Positions 48,094-58,213 are shown, counted from the first letter of the stretch. The stretch: 64,000 nt of DNA from Streptococcus constellatus (GCF_902167705.1 NZ_CABHMZ010000007.1:140334-204333), one strand, 5' to 3'. The notes: generated by a model from the sequence alone, not told the origin. Numbers and translations are program-made.

Positions 48094-48928
48094 ACAAGTA
48101 AAAATTGTTTTACTGACAGTTTTAATATTTCTCATTGCTTTAGCAGTCCCTTCTTATAGTTGGACAAGAAAAAATATCGATGAAATTGCTAAATTTTATA
48201 ATTCTCGCCTGTCTCCAATCATTATGATACCAGGAAGCTCGGCTACAGAAAATCGTTTTGACGGTTTGGTTCAAAAGATGAATCAAAGACGTCGCGGGGT
48301 TAAACATAGCTTGCTCAAAGTGAAAGTTTGGAATGACGGACGCATTACTTATAGCGGTACCATTGCTGCCAATGACAATGAACCAATTATTGTTATCGGA
48401 TTTGAGAACAATAAAGATGGTTATAGTAACATCAAAAAACAAGCTAAAATGGTCAATGCTGCTTTTGAGGACTTGCAAGGAAAATATAATTTCAATAATT
48501 TTAAAGGTCTGGGGCATTCTAATGGTGGTTTGATTTATACAGCATTTATTGAAAATTATCTTGGCGATTATGATGTGGATCTTAAAAAGTTAATGACAAT
48601 CGGAACGCCTTATAATTTCACTGAAACAAACATCAACAACAAGACAGAGATGCTGGCTGATTTCATTAAGAATCGCAAAAATATTCCTACGACCTTATCC
48701 ATGTACTCTGTAGCAGGCACCATTACCTATGATTCAGATGAATTGGTTCCTGATGCAAGTGTAAGTGCTGGCAAGTATATTTATCAAGGGCAAGCGGCTC
48801 ACTATACAGAAACCACCGTTACAGGTGAGGATGCACAACACTCTGACTTGCCAACCAATGATGAGGTCGTGTCTTTAGTCCAAGAACGGCTTGTAGATAG
48901 ACAAAATCAGAGAAATCAAGGAAATTAA
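48086..48928 (+). CDS. DUF915 alpha/beta hydrolase, exported or membrane-anchored
   Basis: The 280-residue protein has an N-terminal membrane or signal segment (KIVLLTVLIFLIALAVP). The hydrolase core shows IMIPGSSATENRFDGLV, the nucleophile elbow GLGHSNGG near residue 150 and a late His in DAQHSDLPTN. DUF915 proteins are lipase/esterase-like; the substrate is unknown. AAGGAGG lies before the ATG. Coupling to the IIC gene suggests a joint function. Confidence 0.82.
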   Translation: MTKQVKIVLLTVLIFLIALAVPSYSWTRKNIDEIAKFYNSRLSPIIMIPGSSATENRFDGLVQKMNQRRRGVKHSLLKVKVWNDGRITYSGTIAANDNEPIIVIGFENNKDGYSNIKKQAKMVNAAFEDLQGKYNFNNFKGLGHSNGGLIYTAFIENYLGDYDVDLKKLMTIGTPYNFTETNINNKTEMLADFIKNRKNIPTTLSMYSVAGTITYDSDELVPDASVSAGKYIYQGQAAHYTETTVTGEDAQHSDLPTNDEVVSLVQERLVDRQNQRNQGN

Positions 48929-49076
48929 GAGTAGAAAAAGCGATACTTTCGTAACCCTCAATTTTACCCCAAACTTTTTGTGTTCTTGTAAATGATGAAG
49001 AAGTTAATCAGTTTTTTTGTATACTATTTGGTAATTTATTGTCGAAACAAGACTAAAAACTATTTGTTAAATTCCC

Positions 49077-49228
49077 TTGACAAATCTTCTAATCTATTTT
49101 ATACTTAATGCAATTAAATACAACTTTAATCATGTCCTGTGAGGCATAAAAGTAATCGTTAAAATGGATTAGTGCGCTAATCTACTATTTTACTGTAAAC
49201 TTTTGGCTCAGGATTTCCTGAGCTTTTT
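49077..49228 (+). promoter_or_regulatory. PyrR-type attenuator leader upstream of the MFS gene
   Basis: TTGACA (49077) and TATACT (49100) have a 17-bp spacer. The RNA contains ACTTT-AATCATGTCCTGTGAGGCAT-AAAAGT: the stem arms ACTTT/AAAGT and ATG/CAT enclose TGTCCTGTGAGGCA (49133-49146), matching the PyrR-binding consensus. A terminator, GCTCAGG with CCTGAGC plus five T, follows at 49206. AAAAGT can instead pair with ACTTTT (49199) at the foot of the terminator. The layout matches the two pyr leaders at 54.1 and 56.1 kb, so pyrimidine-sensitive control is inferred. Confidence 0.65.
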
Positions 49229-49291
49229 GATTTTTAAGGCTGTATTCAATTAATAAATGTAGTCTGTGAGCTACGATTAAGGAGAATGTGC

Positions 49292-50530
49292 ATGTCTTTA
49301 GACAAAAATAATAAGCGAGCATTAGTTGCTGCGATTGTTGCATCAGGAACAGACGACTTAAATGTCATGTTCTTAGCTTTTTCGATGTCGTCTATCATTT
49401 CAGAATTGGGCGTTACAGGAGCCCAAGGGGGCTGGATTGCGACGATTACCAATCTAGGAATGTTGGTCGGTGGTTTGATCTTTGGTATACTGGCTGACCG
49501 CTATCACAAGTTCAAAGTCTTTAAATGGACGATTGTTATTTTTTCATTAGCGACAGGGCTGATTTACTTTACGTAAAACATTTATTATCTCTATCTCATG
49601 CGTTTCATTGCTGGGATAGGTGTTGGCGGAGAGTATGGAGTTGCCATTGCTATCATGGCAGGAATTGTTCCTATTGGAAAAATGGGACGCATTTCATCTC
49701 TAAACGGAATTGCAGGTCAAATCGGTTCCATTACTTCAGCGCTTTTAGCAGGTTGGTTGGCACCGGCACTTGGCTGGAAAGGTCTATTCCTCTTTGGCCT
49801 TGCCCCTATTGCTTTGGTTTTGTGGATGATGCTAGTGATTGACGATGATCATATCCGAGATAATGGCAATGTGAAATTAAAAGCAGAAGGACGCCAGTCT
49901 GTTAAAATGAGTGAATTGTTTAAAACACCAGCTCTAACAGCTCAGACGGTAGCACTGATGGTCATGACGACGGTGCAAATTGCTGGGTATTTTGGTATGA
50001 TGAACTGGCTTCCGACCATTATCCAAACAAGCCTGCATATTTCTGTAAAAGATTCCTCACTTTGGATGGTCTCAACGATTTTGGGAATGTGTCTGGGAAT
50101 GCTCACCTTCGGTCAAATCCTTGATAAATGGGGACCAAGATTTGTTTATTCAATCTTTCTTTTAGCTTCTTCCATGTGTGTTTACCTCTTCCAATTTGCT
50201 AATTCAATGCCAGCCATGATTGTCGGTGGTGCGATTGTCGGCTTCTTTGTAAACGGTATGTTTGCTGGTTATGGCGCGATGATTACGAGATTGTATCCAG
50301 CTCACATTCGCTCCACAGCTAATAATGTCATCTTAAATGTCGGACGTGCAATTGGAGGCTTTTCATCTGTGATTATTGGGAAAATTTTAGATTTTTCAAG
50401 TGTCTCAATGGTCATGATTTTCCTAGCAAGCCTTTATTTGATTAGCTTTGCTGCCTTATGGACGATTAAGAACTTAAAAGCAGAACGTTACTCACAATTA
50501 GGAGAAGAATTGGTTGTAAAAGAAGCGTAA
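49292..50530 (+). pseudogene. MFS transporter interrupted by one in-frame stop
   Basis: Two open frames in the same phase (49292-49576 and 49598-50530) form one MFS protein of about 412 residues, split by TAA at 49574-49576 after the third membrane segment. Coding resumes with NIYYLYLMRFIAGIGVGGEYG, so only one codon (perhaps CAA) is lost. The start follows AAGGAG by 8 bp. The protein looks like the aromatic acid:H+ symporter/sugar-phosphate branch of MFS. The leader suggests a pyrimidine-related substrate such as orotate, which is speculative. The downstream part has no good restart site. Confidence 0.85.
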
Positions 50531-50548
50531 TATATCAAGTTTTAATGA

Positions 50549-50580
50549 AAGTCTGTCCAATTGAAGTGACAGGCTTTTTG
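50549..50580 (+). terminator. Terminator after the MFS gene
   Basis: AAGTCTGTC pairs with GACAGGCTT (one G-T pair) and is followed by TTTTG. Confidence 0.75.
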
Positions 50581-50625
50581 CATTTCATGGTATAATGAAA
50601 TCAGGCAAATACAGGAGGAAACGGG

Positions 50626-51510
50626 ATGAATTTTAAACAGCTGTCTTATTTTCAGGATATTATTCGTACAGGAAGTTTTACAGAAGCAGCAGAAGAAAAT
50701 TTTATTTCGCAATCACCTATGTCCCAGCAGATGAAATCATTAGAGGAGGAGTTGGGAGTTACTCTTTTTGAACGAAAAAATCGAGGATTTCATTTAACGA
50801 GAGCTGGAAAATTTTTTTATCAAAAAAGTCAACATTTGTTGGAAGATTATCATGATCTGGTTGCAGATACGCAACTTTTGACAGGAGAACAGCCTGTCTC
50901 TATGCGAATTGGTGTGCTGTGGGGGATGTCAGAAAGTGTATTTCCACAGATTTTAGCTGAATTCAAAGAGCGTTTTCCAAGTGTTCAACTGGAAATCACA
51001 GTGGGAAGTCATGAAGAAATTGGTCTTGCTTTGCGTCAGCAAAAGTTGGATGTGACGATTAGTGACCAGCGGAAAGCTTTTTCAGAGAATTATGCCAATA
51101 TTCCTTTGACCTCTTTTCCACTTTATATCAGAACTGGGCAAGATCACCCCTTGTTACAATCAACATCTGTTCGCTTGAATGATTTGCAGGCTTATCCAGC
51201 CTTATTATTAGCCATTAAGGGGCAAGAAAGACTAGAGTCAGATTATTATCGAGATAATCTTGGTTTTAAGTCTGAATTTCACTTCGTTTTTTCGCACGAA
51301 GAAGCAGCACTTCAGCTAATGGTTTCTCATGCTTATTTTCCCTTTAAAAAAATGTATGAGAAACCAGCTTCTCTCCCATATTGTGAACTTCCTCTTTTAA
51401 ATGATGACAAACAGCCAATAGAGCGTGATTATTTTCTCTTTTATCACTTAGAGCACGCTCATCCTTACATAGAGGATTTTTTAGATATTGCTAGGAAATA
51501 TTTCAGATAA
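50626..51510 (+). CDS. LysR-family transcriptional regulator
   Basis: The 294-residue protein has an N-terminal helix-turn-helix (GSFTEAAEENFISQSPMSQQ) and a LysR effector domain. It has its own promoter (TATAAT 50590-50595) and AGGAGG site. It lies upstream of the CMD and cupin genes on the same strand and probably regulates them or the MFS gene; the effector is unknown. Confidence 0.85.
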   Translation: MNFKQLSYFQDIIRTGSFTEAAEENFISQSPMSQQMKSLEEELGVTLFERKNRGFHLTRAGKFFYQKSQHLLEDYHDLVADTQLLTGEQPVSMRIGVLWGMSESVFPQILAEFKERFPSVQLEITVGSHEEIGLALRQQKLDVTISDQRKAFSENYANIPLTSFPLYIRTGQDHPLLQSTSVRLNDLQAYPALLLAIKGQERLESDYYRDNLGFKSEFHFVFSHEEAALQLMVSHAYFPFKKMYEKPASLPYCELPLLNDDKQPIERDYFLFYHLEHAHPYIEDFLDIARKYFR

Positions 51511-51605
51511 GTTTTGCTTATCTGAGTTTTTCTATAATTTAGATTGATTTGCAATAAATAAAGCAGTACAATAACAATATAAAGAAGAAAGCGAGGAGAA
51601 ATATC

Positions 51606-52349
51606 ATGGATAGCGATAATGAAATCTCTTTTCCAGATTTGATGGGCTTATCTGAAACAGACCCAGAGTTTGTTACGCTTTTTAAACAATTTGCCTTTCA
51701 GGAGGTGCCAAGAGACCTTCCCTTTTCATTAGATAAAAGGCGATATTACTTAGCGATTTTAGCAGTGTTGGTCGGAAGTCAAGGATTTGAGCTTTACAAA
51801 GAAGTTCTCCCAATTGCTTTGAACAATGGGGTAAAAGCTGTGGAAGTCAAAGAATTGCTGTATCAAGCAGTCGCTTATTTAGGGCTTAGTCGTGTCTATT
51901 CCTTTATAACAATGACAAATACGATTTTTACCAATCAAGGAATGTCACTTCCTTTGGCTAGTCAAAAAAATCCGAAAAATCAAACTCGCTTAGAAGCCGG
52001 TGAAGCAGCACAAATTGCAATTTTTGGCAATCAAATGAAGGATTTTGCAACAAAAGGCGAGCCAGATGTACGCCATATCAACAAATGGTTGGTAGATAAT
52101 TGTTTTTGTGATTATTATACTCGTTTTGGGCTTGATTACACAGAGCGTGAATTGTTGACATTCTGTTATCTTTATTCTCAAGGAGGCTGTGAACCGCAGT
52201 TGAAGGGACATATTGCAGCCAATCTTCGCTTGGGAAATGATAAAACGTTGTTAATTGCAGTCATCTCTGTCTGTATCCCTTATATCGGTTATCCACGTAC
52301 TCTCAATGCACTTAGCTGTATCAACGAAGTTGCAAATGCACAACAGTAA
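51606..52349 (+). CDS. Carboxymuconolactone decarboxylase (CMD) family protein
   Basis: The 247-residue protein has two CMD-like helical repeats (about residues 40-115 and 155-235), with the second containing YTERELLTFCYLYSQGGCEPQLKGH. The AhpD-type CxxC pair is not evident, so a peroxidase-like role is doubtful. The CMD plus cupin pairing is common next to redox enzymes in firmicutes. GAGGAG lies 6 bp before ATG. Confidence 0.8.
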   Translation: MDSDNEISFPDLMGLSETDPEFVTLFKQFAFQEVPRDLPFSLDKRRYYLAILAVLVGSQGFELYKEVLPIALNNGVKAVEVKELLYQAVAYLGLSRVYSFITMTNTIFTNQGMSLPLASQKNPKNQTRLEAGEAAQIAIFGNQMKDFATKGEPDVRHINKWLVDNCFCDYYTRFGLDYTERELLTFCYLYSQGGCEPQLKGHIAANLRLGNDKTLLIAVISVCIPYIGYPRTLNALSCINEVANAQQ

Positions 52350-52373
52350 ATTTATCACAAAGGAAGTAGAAAA

Positions 52374-52814
52374 ATGAAATATCAAACAAAAGAAGCCTTT
52401 GATAAGGCAAATCATTTCGGACTTGGCACATCAAATGATGCTTATGCTCAATACTTTATCGGTCAATCTTATCTAAATGCCGTTGGTGCAACAAAAGATG
52501 GTGTGATTGCCCTTCATAATGTTACCTTTGAGCCTAGTTGTCGAAATAATTGGCATATTCATCATGCTAGCAAGGGCGGTGGACAGATTTTGATTTGTAC
52601 GGCTGGTGAAGGCTGGTATCAAGAAGAAGGCAAAGAAGCCGTTAGTTTATCTGAAGGTTCTGTAATCGTTATTCCGGCTAATGTAAAACATTGGCATGGC
52701 GCTAAGAAAGATTCTTGGTTCAGTCATATAGCGATTGGTGTTCCAGGAGAAGATTTGTCAAATGAATGGTGTGAAGCTGTTTCAGACGAAGAATATAATC
52801 AATTGAAGGATTAG
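52374..52814 (+). CDS. Cupin-domain protein
   Basis: The 146-residue single-domain cupin has the metal-ligand motif NWHIHHASKGGGQ in strand C and HWHGAKKDSWFSH later. The reaction is unknown. It begins 24 bp after the CMD gene with AAGGAAG upstream. The end overlaps a remnant of a third gene in another frame. Confidence 0.85.
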   Translation: MKYQTKEAFDKANHFGLGTSNDAYAQYFIGQSYLNAVGATKDGVIALHNVTFEPSCRNNWHIHHASKGGGQILICTAGEGWYQEEGKEAVSLSEGSVIVIPANVKHWHGAKKDSWFSHIAIGVPGEDLSNEWCEAVSDEEYNQLKD

Positions 52815-52816
52815 AA

Positions 52817-52945
52817 GAAACAATCATTTCAAGAGTAAGTATTGCGGATTTGATTGTTCGTATCATAAAAGAACCGTCTTTACACAGCTACGCTAGTCTA
52901 GGCATTTCAAAGCCAGGAACGGATGGCGACAGACCGATGTATTAA
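52817..52945 (+). pseudogene. Remnant of an oxidoreductase (SDR-like) C-terminus
   Basis: Directly after the cupin, 43 codons read EETIISRVSIADLIV, RIIKEPSLHSYAS and LGISKPGTDGDRPMY, then TAA. This looks like the tail of an NAD(P)-dependent short-chain oxidoreductase. There is no start and the body is missing, so a third operon gene seems to have been deleted. The family call is tentative. Confidence 0.45.
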
Positions 52946-52949
52946 AGAA

Positions 52950-52990
52950 AACAGCACAAACCGAGAGTGAAAAAGTTTGTGCTGTTTTTA
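52950..52990 (+). terminator. Terminator of the CMD-cupin operon
   Basis: AACAGCACAAAC pairs perfectly with GTTTGTGCTGTT around a 13-nt loop, followed by a run of T. Confidence 0.9.
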
Positions 52991-53061
52991 ATTGTGAGCT
53001 TTCAGACTATTCTATCTATGAAATATAGTTCGCCCGCTAGGCAGAAAGACGAAAATTGTAG

Positions 53062-53119
53062 AAAAAACTCCCACCGCAGTACAATAAAAGGATTCAAGCC
53101 TATTGTAAAGCGATGGGAG
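53062..53119 (-). terminator. Terminator of the cpsY-like gene
   Basis: On the minus strand CTCCCATCGC and TACAATA pair with TATTGTA, GCG and TGGGAG, followed by TTTTTTC. It is 62 bp beyond the stop. Confidence 0.75.
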
Positions 53120-53180
53120 AAAATATAACATAAAAATTTCATTGTTTATCACACATAAGAGTGGAACAGATGATTATGGT

Positions 53181-54089
53181 TTACTTATCAAATTGAACTT
53201 CTTCTAACAGGTACTCAATGAATTTATCCCCCATTTTAGACAAGCTAGCTTTTTCGTGTTTAATATAAACCAGCTCAATAGGGTCATCAATATCTAGCGG
53301 AATGGAAACAATATTGTCACCGTTGAGATTGCTGTTGAGAATACCAGTTGCGATAGTGTAACCGTCAAGACCAATCAAAAGATTGAAAAGGGTTGCTCGG
53401 TCACTGACAACGATGGATTTTTTATGGTGTTCTTGGGATAGGATTTCTTCTGAAAAGTAAAAGGAATTGTGGGTTCCTTGATCGTAGCTGAGGTAAGGAA
53501 AATCTTCTAAGTCTGATAATTGAACCAATTTTTTCTTGGCTAGAGGATTGCTCTTGCTAACAAAAATATGGGGCTGTGCAGTAAAGAGATGAGTGGCAAG
53601 CAAGTGATTGTCATCTAGCATTTTAGAGAGGACATCGCGGTTGTAGCTGTTGAGAAAAAGAACACCAATTTCACTACGGAAATTTTTGACGTCATCAATG
53701 ATTTCCCAAGTTCGCGTTTCACGCAAGAAAAGCTCATACTTTTCCATGTCACTCTTCTTGAGCAGAGATACGAAAGCATTGACCACAAAGGCGTAGTGTT
53801 GGGAGGAAACGCTGAAAAGTTCTCGGTTTGCAACGGGATTTTTATAACGTTCTTCCAGTAGCTGGGTTTGCTCTACCACCTGACGGGCATAGGAGAGAAA
53901 TTCCATGCCGTCCTTAGTTAGGGTAATGCCTTTGGGATTTCGGATAAAAATCTCAATCCCCATTTCATTTTCCAAATCACGTACAGCATTAGACAGACTG
54001 GGCTGGGTGATAAACAACTGTTTGGCAGCTTCGTTCATACTGCCAGTTTCGACGATTTTGATAATATAATGTAATTGCTGAATTCTCAT
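53181..54089 (-). CDS. cpsY: LysR-family regulator, CpsY/MtaR-like
   Basis: The 302-residue protein begins with MRIQQLHYIIKIVETGSMN, nearly the signature of streptococcal CpsY/MtaR. These regulators affect methionine transport, surface properties and survival in neutrophils. It has a helix-turn-helix at residues 15-40 and an effector domain after 90. It is divergent from the pyrK leader with only about 25 bp between its start and the pyr -35 box. The gene name is by similarity. Confidence 0.8.
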   Translation of the reverse strand: MRIQQLHYIIKIVETGSMNEAAKQLFITQPSLSNAVRDLENEMGIEIFIRNPKGITLTKDGMEFLSYARQVVEQTQLLEERYKNPVANRELFSVSSQHYAFVVNAFVSLLKKSDMEKYELFLRETRTWEIIDDVKNFRSEIGVLFLNSYNRDVLSKMLDDNHLLATHLFTAQPHIFVSKSNPLAKKKLVQLSDLEDFPYLSYDQGTHNSFYFSEEILSQEHHKKSIVVSDRATLFNLLIGLDGYTIATGILNSNLNGDNIVSIPLDIDDPIELVYIKHEKASLSKMGDKFIEYLLEEVQFDK

Positions 54090-54112
54090 GAATCTATTTT
54101 ATCATATTAGCA

Positions 54113-54261
54113 TTGACAAAACACTTTTGAAGTTGTAAAATATGTTAAATTTAACCTTTAAGAAAGTCCAGCGAGACTTCCAAGGTTTCAGTTGAAAGAA
54201 GAGTGAGAAATTCTGCTCTCTATTTTCGTGAAACCTTGCGTGTATATGCAGGGTCTTTTTT
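54113..54261 (+). promoter_or_regulatory. PyrR attenuator of pyrK-pyrDB
   Basis: TTGACA (54113) and TAAAAT (54136) with 17-bp spacer start the RNA near 54148. The PyrR-binding loop AGTCCAGCGAGACT (54165-54178) lies in a hairpin between AACCTTTAAG and CCAAGGTT. GGTTTCA can pair with TGAAACC as antiterminator. The terminator ACCTTGC/GCAGGGT with a T-run ends near 54261. UMP-bound PyrR would favour termination. Confidence 0.9.
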
Positions 54262-54281
54262 AATAAAGAAATGAGGTAGAG

Positions 54282-55088
54282 ATGGTAAATAGCTCGTGTA
54301 AGACAAGATTTGGAAAAATCGTGATGGAGAAAATGACGATTATAGACCAAGAGGAAATTGCTCCGCGAATTTTTACTATGAATTTGCAAGGAGAAATGGT
54401 TAGTCAAATGAAGGCTGGTCAGTTTCTGCATATTCGAGTTCCAGATGATGCGAAACTTTTACGACGTCCTATTTCGATTTCGGAGATTAACAGAGAACAG
54501 AAAATCTGTCGGATTATTTACAGGATAGAAGGAGCGGGCACGGAAATTTTCTCTCAACTGCAAAAGGGGTTTCAGTTAGATGTCATGGGACCTCAAGGCA
54601 ATGGTTTTGATTTATCTGGTTTGGACGTTGGTGATACAGCTCTTATAATTGGAGGAGGGATTGGGGTTCCGCCCTTGCTACAAGTAGCAAAAGAATTACA
54701 CAGCAAAGGAGTCAAGGTCACTTCAGTTCTTGGATTTGCAACAAAATCTGCTGTTATTTTGGAAGAAGAGATGAAAAAATACGGTCGTGTCATTGTAACA
54801 ACAGATGACGGTTCTTATGGTCGCAAAGGCTATGTTTCCTCTGTTGTGAATGAGTTGCCAGAAAGTTTTACAGCGGTTTATGCTTGCGGCGCTCCCGGTA
54901 TGCTCAAATATGTTGATGAAACATTTCGTAGCCATCCGCGAGCTTACATTTCTATGGAGTCACGAATGGCTTGTGGAATGGGTGCTTGCTATGCTTGTGT
55001 ACTTCATGTGGCTGGTGAGGCTCAATCAGTCAATAAACGCGTTTGTGAAGACGGTCCCGTTTTTGAGACTGGTACAGTTTTGGTGTAG
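54282..55088 (+). CDS. pyrK: Dihydroorotate dehydrogenase B, electron transfer subunit
   Basis: The FAD and [2Fe-2S] subunit passes electrons from PyrDB to NAD. The 268-residue protein shows the flavin motif LLRRPISI, the NAD region IIGGGIGVPPLLQ and the Fe-S Cys set CGMGACYACVLH plus a later Cys. The start at 54282 follows GAGGTAGAG; an internal ATG at 54324 is a possible alternative that fits homologs. It ends 9 bp before pyrDB. Confidence 0.94.
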   Translation: MVNSSCKTRFGKIVMEKMTIIDQEEIAPRIFTMNLQGEMVSQMKAGQFLHIRVPDDAKLLRRPISISEINREQKICRIIYRIEGAGTEIFSQLQKGFQLDVMGPQGNGFDLSGLDVGDTALIIGGGIGVPPLLQVAKELHSKGVKVTSVLGFATKSAVILEEEMKKYGRVIVTTDDGSYGRKGYVSSVVNELPESFTAVYACGAPGMLKYVDETFRSHPRAYISMESRMACGMGACYACVLHVAGEAQSVNKRVCEDGPVFETGTVLV

Positions 55089-56036
<948 letters not shown>

Positions 56037-56049
56037 TTTGATTTTTTGC

Positions 56050-56190
56050 TTGACAAGAGACAAAGTAAATTATAAAATAAATGAAATAAAACCTTTAAAG
56101 AAGTCCAGAGAGGCTCCAAGGCACATACGGTTTAAAATGGCAATAAAATGCTGATTTTCGTGTAACCTTGCTCTCAGGCAAGGTTTTTCT
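56050..56190 (+). promoter_or_regulatory. PyrR attenuator of pyrF
   Basis: TTGACA (56050) and TAAAAT (56073) with 17-bp spacer. The binding loop AGTCCAGAGAGGCT (56102-56115) is the standard consensus. The terminator AACCTTGC-TCTCA-GGCAAGGTT with TTTTT ends near 56188. It gives pyrF its own PyrR control. Confidence 0.9.
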
Positions 56191-56229
56191 TTATGAGTAT
56201 TACCAGTAAAAATAAGGAGATTATCCCTC

Positions 56230-56922
56230 ATGCGTGAAGAACGTCCTATTATTGCCCTAGACTTTCCATCCTTTGATGATGTCAAGGAGTTTTTGGAGCA
56301 TTTTCCAGAAGACGAAAAGCTTTATGTAAAAATTGGTATGGAATTTTTCTATGCCATTGGTCCGGAAATTGTGCATTATCTGAAAGGTTTGGGACACAGC
56401 ATTTTCCTAGATTTGAAATTGCACGACATTCCAAATACAGTTCGTTCAGCTATGTCAGTTTTGGGTACTTTTGGGATTGATATGGTGACGGTTCATGCTG
56501 CTGGTGGTGTAGAGATGATGCGTGAAGCTAAAAAAGTTCTTGGAGACAAGGCCAAACTGGTAGCCGTTACTCAGTTGACCTCCACTAGTGAAGAGGATAT
56601 GCGCGACTGTCAAAATATCCAAACAACAGTACAGGAATCTGTAGTCAATTATGCTCGCAAGGCTAAGGAGGCTGGACTGGATGGCGTAGTTTGTTCGGCT
56701 TTGGAAGTAGAGTTGATTAAAGAAGCGACGGCAGACGATTTTCTTTGTGTAACGCCAGGTATTCGACCATCTGGTTCTGAAATCGGGGATCAAAAACGGG
56801 TTATGACGCCGCAAGAAGCGCATCAGATTGGCAGTAATTATATTGTAGTCGGACGTCCTATCATTCAGGCTGAAAATCCTTGGGATGCTTACCACGAAAT
56901 TAAAAGACAGTGGAACAGTTAA
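56230..56922 (+). CDS. pyrF: Orotidine 5'-phosphate decarboxylase
   Basis: The last step to UMP. The 230-residue barrel has the catalytic Lys-Asp network [12 protein letters not shown] near residue 60 and [10 protein letters not shown] for phosphate binding. AAGGAG is 12 bp before the ATG. It is followed 160 bp later by pyrE. Confidence 0.96.
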   Translation: MREERPIIALDFPSFDDVKEFLEHFPEDEKLYVKIGMEFFYAIGPEIVHYLKGLGHSIFLDLKLHDIPNTVRSAMSVLGTFGIDMVTVHAAGGVEMMREAKKVLGDKAKLVAVTQLTSTSEEDMRDCQNIQTTVQESVVNYARKAKEAGLDGVVCSALEVELIKEATADDFLCVTPGIRPSGSEIGDQKRVMTPQEAHQIGSNYIVVGRPIIQAENPWDAYHEIKRQWNS

Positions 56923-57082
56923 GAAGACAAATAAAATATGATTTTGTGTCTTTCTGCATAGATTGCTAAATCTTGGAAATTTATAGACTATCTTGCTGAT
57001 TTCTAAAAATTACGATAGCGAATGATGTGTATGAATGAAATCATATAGAATTATAAAAAGAATCATATCAAAAGGAGAAATC

Positions 57083-57712
57083 ATGACTTTAGCAAAAGAT
57101 ATTGCCCGTGACTTATTGAAAATTGAGGCTGTTTACTTGAAACCGAAAGAACCTTTCACTTGGGCTAGTGGTATTAAGTCTCCAATTTATACAGACAATC
57201 GTGTGACCTTGGCCTATCCAGAAACGCGAACGTTGATTGAAAATGGTTTTGTAGAGAAAATCAAGGCTGAATTTCCAGAAGTAGAAGTGATTGCTGGAAC
57301 AGCGACAGCGGGTATTCCTCATGGTGCTATTATTGCAGACAAGATGAATCTGCCCTTTGCCTATATTCGTAGCAAACCTAAAGATCATGGGGCTGGAAAT
57401 CAGATTGAAGGTCGGGTAAAATCAGGTCAAAAAATGGTCGTGGTTGAGGATTTGATTTCAACTGGTGGTTCTGTTTTGGATGCCGTTGCAGCAGCGAAGC
57501 GGGAAGGTGCAGATGTCATTGGAGTAGTGGCTATTTTCACTTACGAATTACCTAGAGCAGAAAAGAATTTTTCAGATGCAGGCGTGAAACTAGTGACCTT
57601 ATCTAACTATACTGAATTGATCAATCTGGCAGAACAAGAAGGCTATGTTTCAGCAGAAGGTTTGGCTCTACTTGAGAAATTTAAACATGACCAAGAAAAT
57701 TGGCAGGAATAA
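57083..57712 (+). CDS. pyrE: Orotate phosphoribosyltransferase
   Basis: The enzyme joins orotate to PRPP. The 209-residue protein has the PRPP loop [17 protein letters not shown] and the flexible loop [14 protein letters not shown]. The ATG at 57083 follows AAGGAGA. The 160-bp gap after pyrF holds a small hairpin (AAGACA with TGTCTT) but no PyrR site, so it probably shares the pyrF transcript. Confidence 0.96.
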   Translation: MTLAKDIARDLLKIEAVYLKPKEPFTWASGIKSPIYTDNRVTLAYPETRTLIENGFVEKIKAEFPEVEVIAGTATAGIPHGAIIADKMNLPFAYIRSKPKDHGAGNQIEGRVKSGQKMVVVEDLISTGGSVLDAVAAAKREGADVIGVVAIFTYELPRAEKNFSDAGVKLVTLSNYTELINLAEQEGYVSAEGLALLEKFKHDQENWQE

Positions 57713-57717
57713 GGACA

Positions 57718-58174
57718 ATGAATCTGGTAGAACATAAGTAGGAATTATCCGCAAGCAGAAATTTGGGCGCATCCAGATGAATTTTCAGATTTATATGATT
57801 TGACCTTGAGAGGAGTCAAGCAAGCGACAAGTTCTTGGTTTGAAGAGTATGAAAAAGAAAAGGAATCATTACCTAAAGTTGGGGAAGTCTCCATTATGCT
57901 AGATAGAATGGATAATCCTAGTCGTGCCTTGGTCATGGTGATAAAAGAAGTTCTTGTCCGTCCCTTTCATCAAGTGACAGCAGAAGAAGCTTTTTTAGAA
58001 GGGGAAGGCAATCGCAGTTTGAGAGATTGGCAGACTATTTTTAGTGATTATTGGCGTAAAACCTTGCCAGAAGAAGGATTAGAATTTTCGGAGTCTGTTT
58101 TGGTTGTTACAGAAATTTTTACTGTTTTAGAAGATTATCTTTTAGATAATGAAGAAAACGGACGTAGCACGTAA
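57718..58174 (+). pseudogene. ASCH-domain protein gene with a damaged 5' end
   Basis: From about 57742 an open frame gives NYPQAEIWAHPDEFSDLY and then GVKQATSSWFEEYEKE, VGEVSIMLDRMDNPSRALV and FSDYWRKTLPEEG, a typical ASCH protein of about 145 residues. Its start codon is missing. A separate ATG at 57718 reads only seven codons (MNLVEHK) before TAG, in the frame one base off. A small deletion or frameshift near 57735-57745 explains both. The TTG at 57800 would remove the first conserved part. ASCH proteins are thought to bind RNA. Confidence 0.7.
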
Positions 58175-58186
58175 TTAGACGTTAAG

Positions 58187-58213
58187 CAGCAATCTGATGA
58201 TTGTTGTTTTTTA
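58187..58213 (+). terminator. Terminator after the ASCH gene
   Basis: CAGCAATC pairs with GATTGTTG around TGAT, followed by six T. Confidence 0.85.

Noticed and set aside
53068..53119. Long inverted repeat considered as a small mobile element
   Set aside because: On the minus strand it is followed by TTTTTT and lies just after the cpsY-like stop, so a terminator is the simpler reading.
57800..58174. TTG at 57800 as the true start of the ASCH gene
   Set aside because: It would drop the conserved AEIWAHPDEF part and has no ribosome-binding site; a damaged 5' end fits better.
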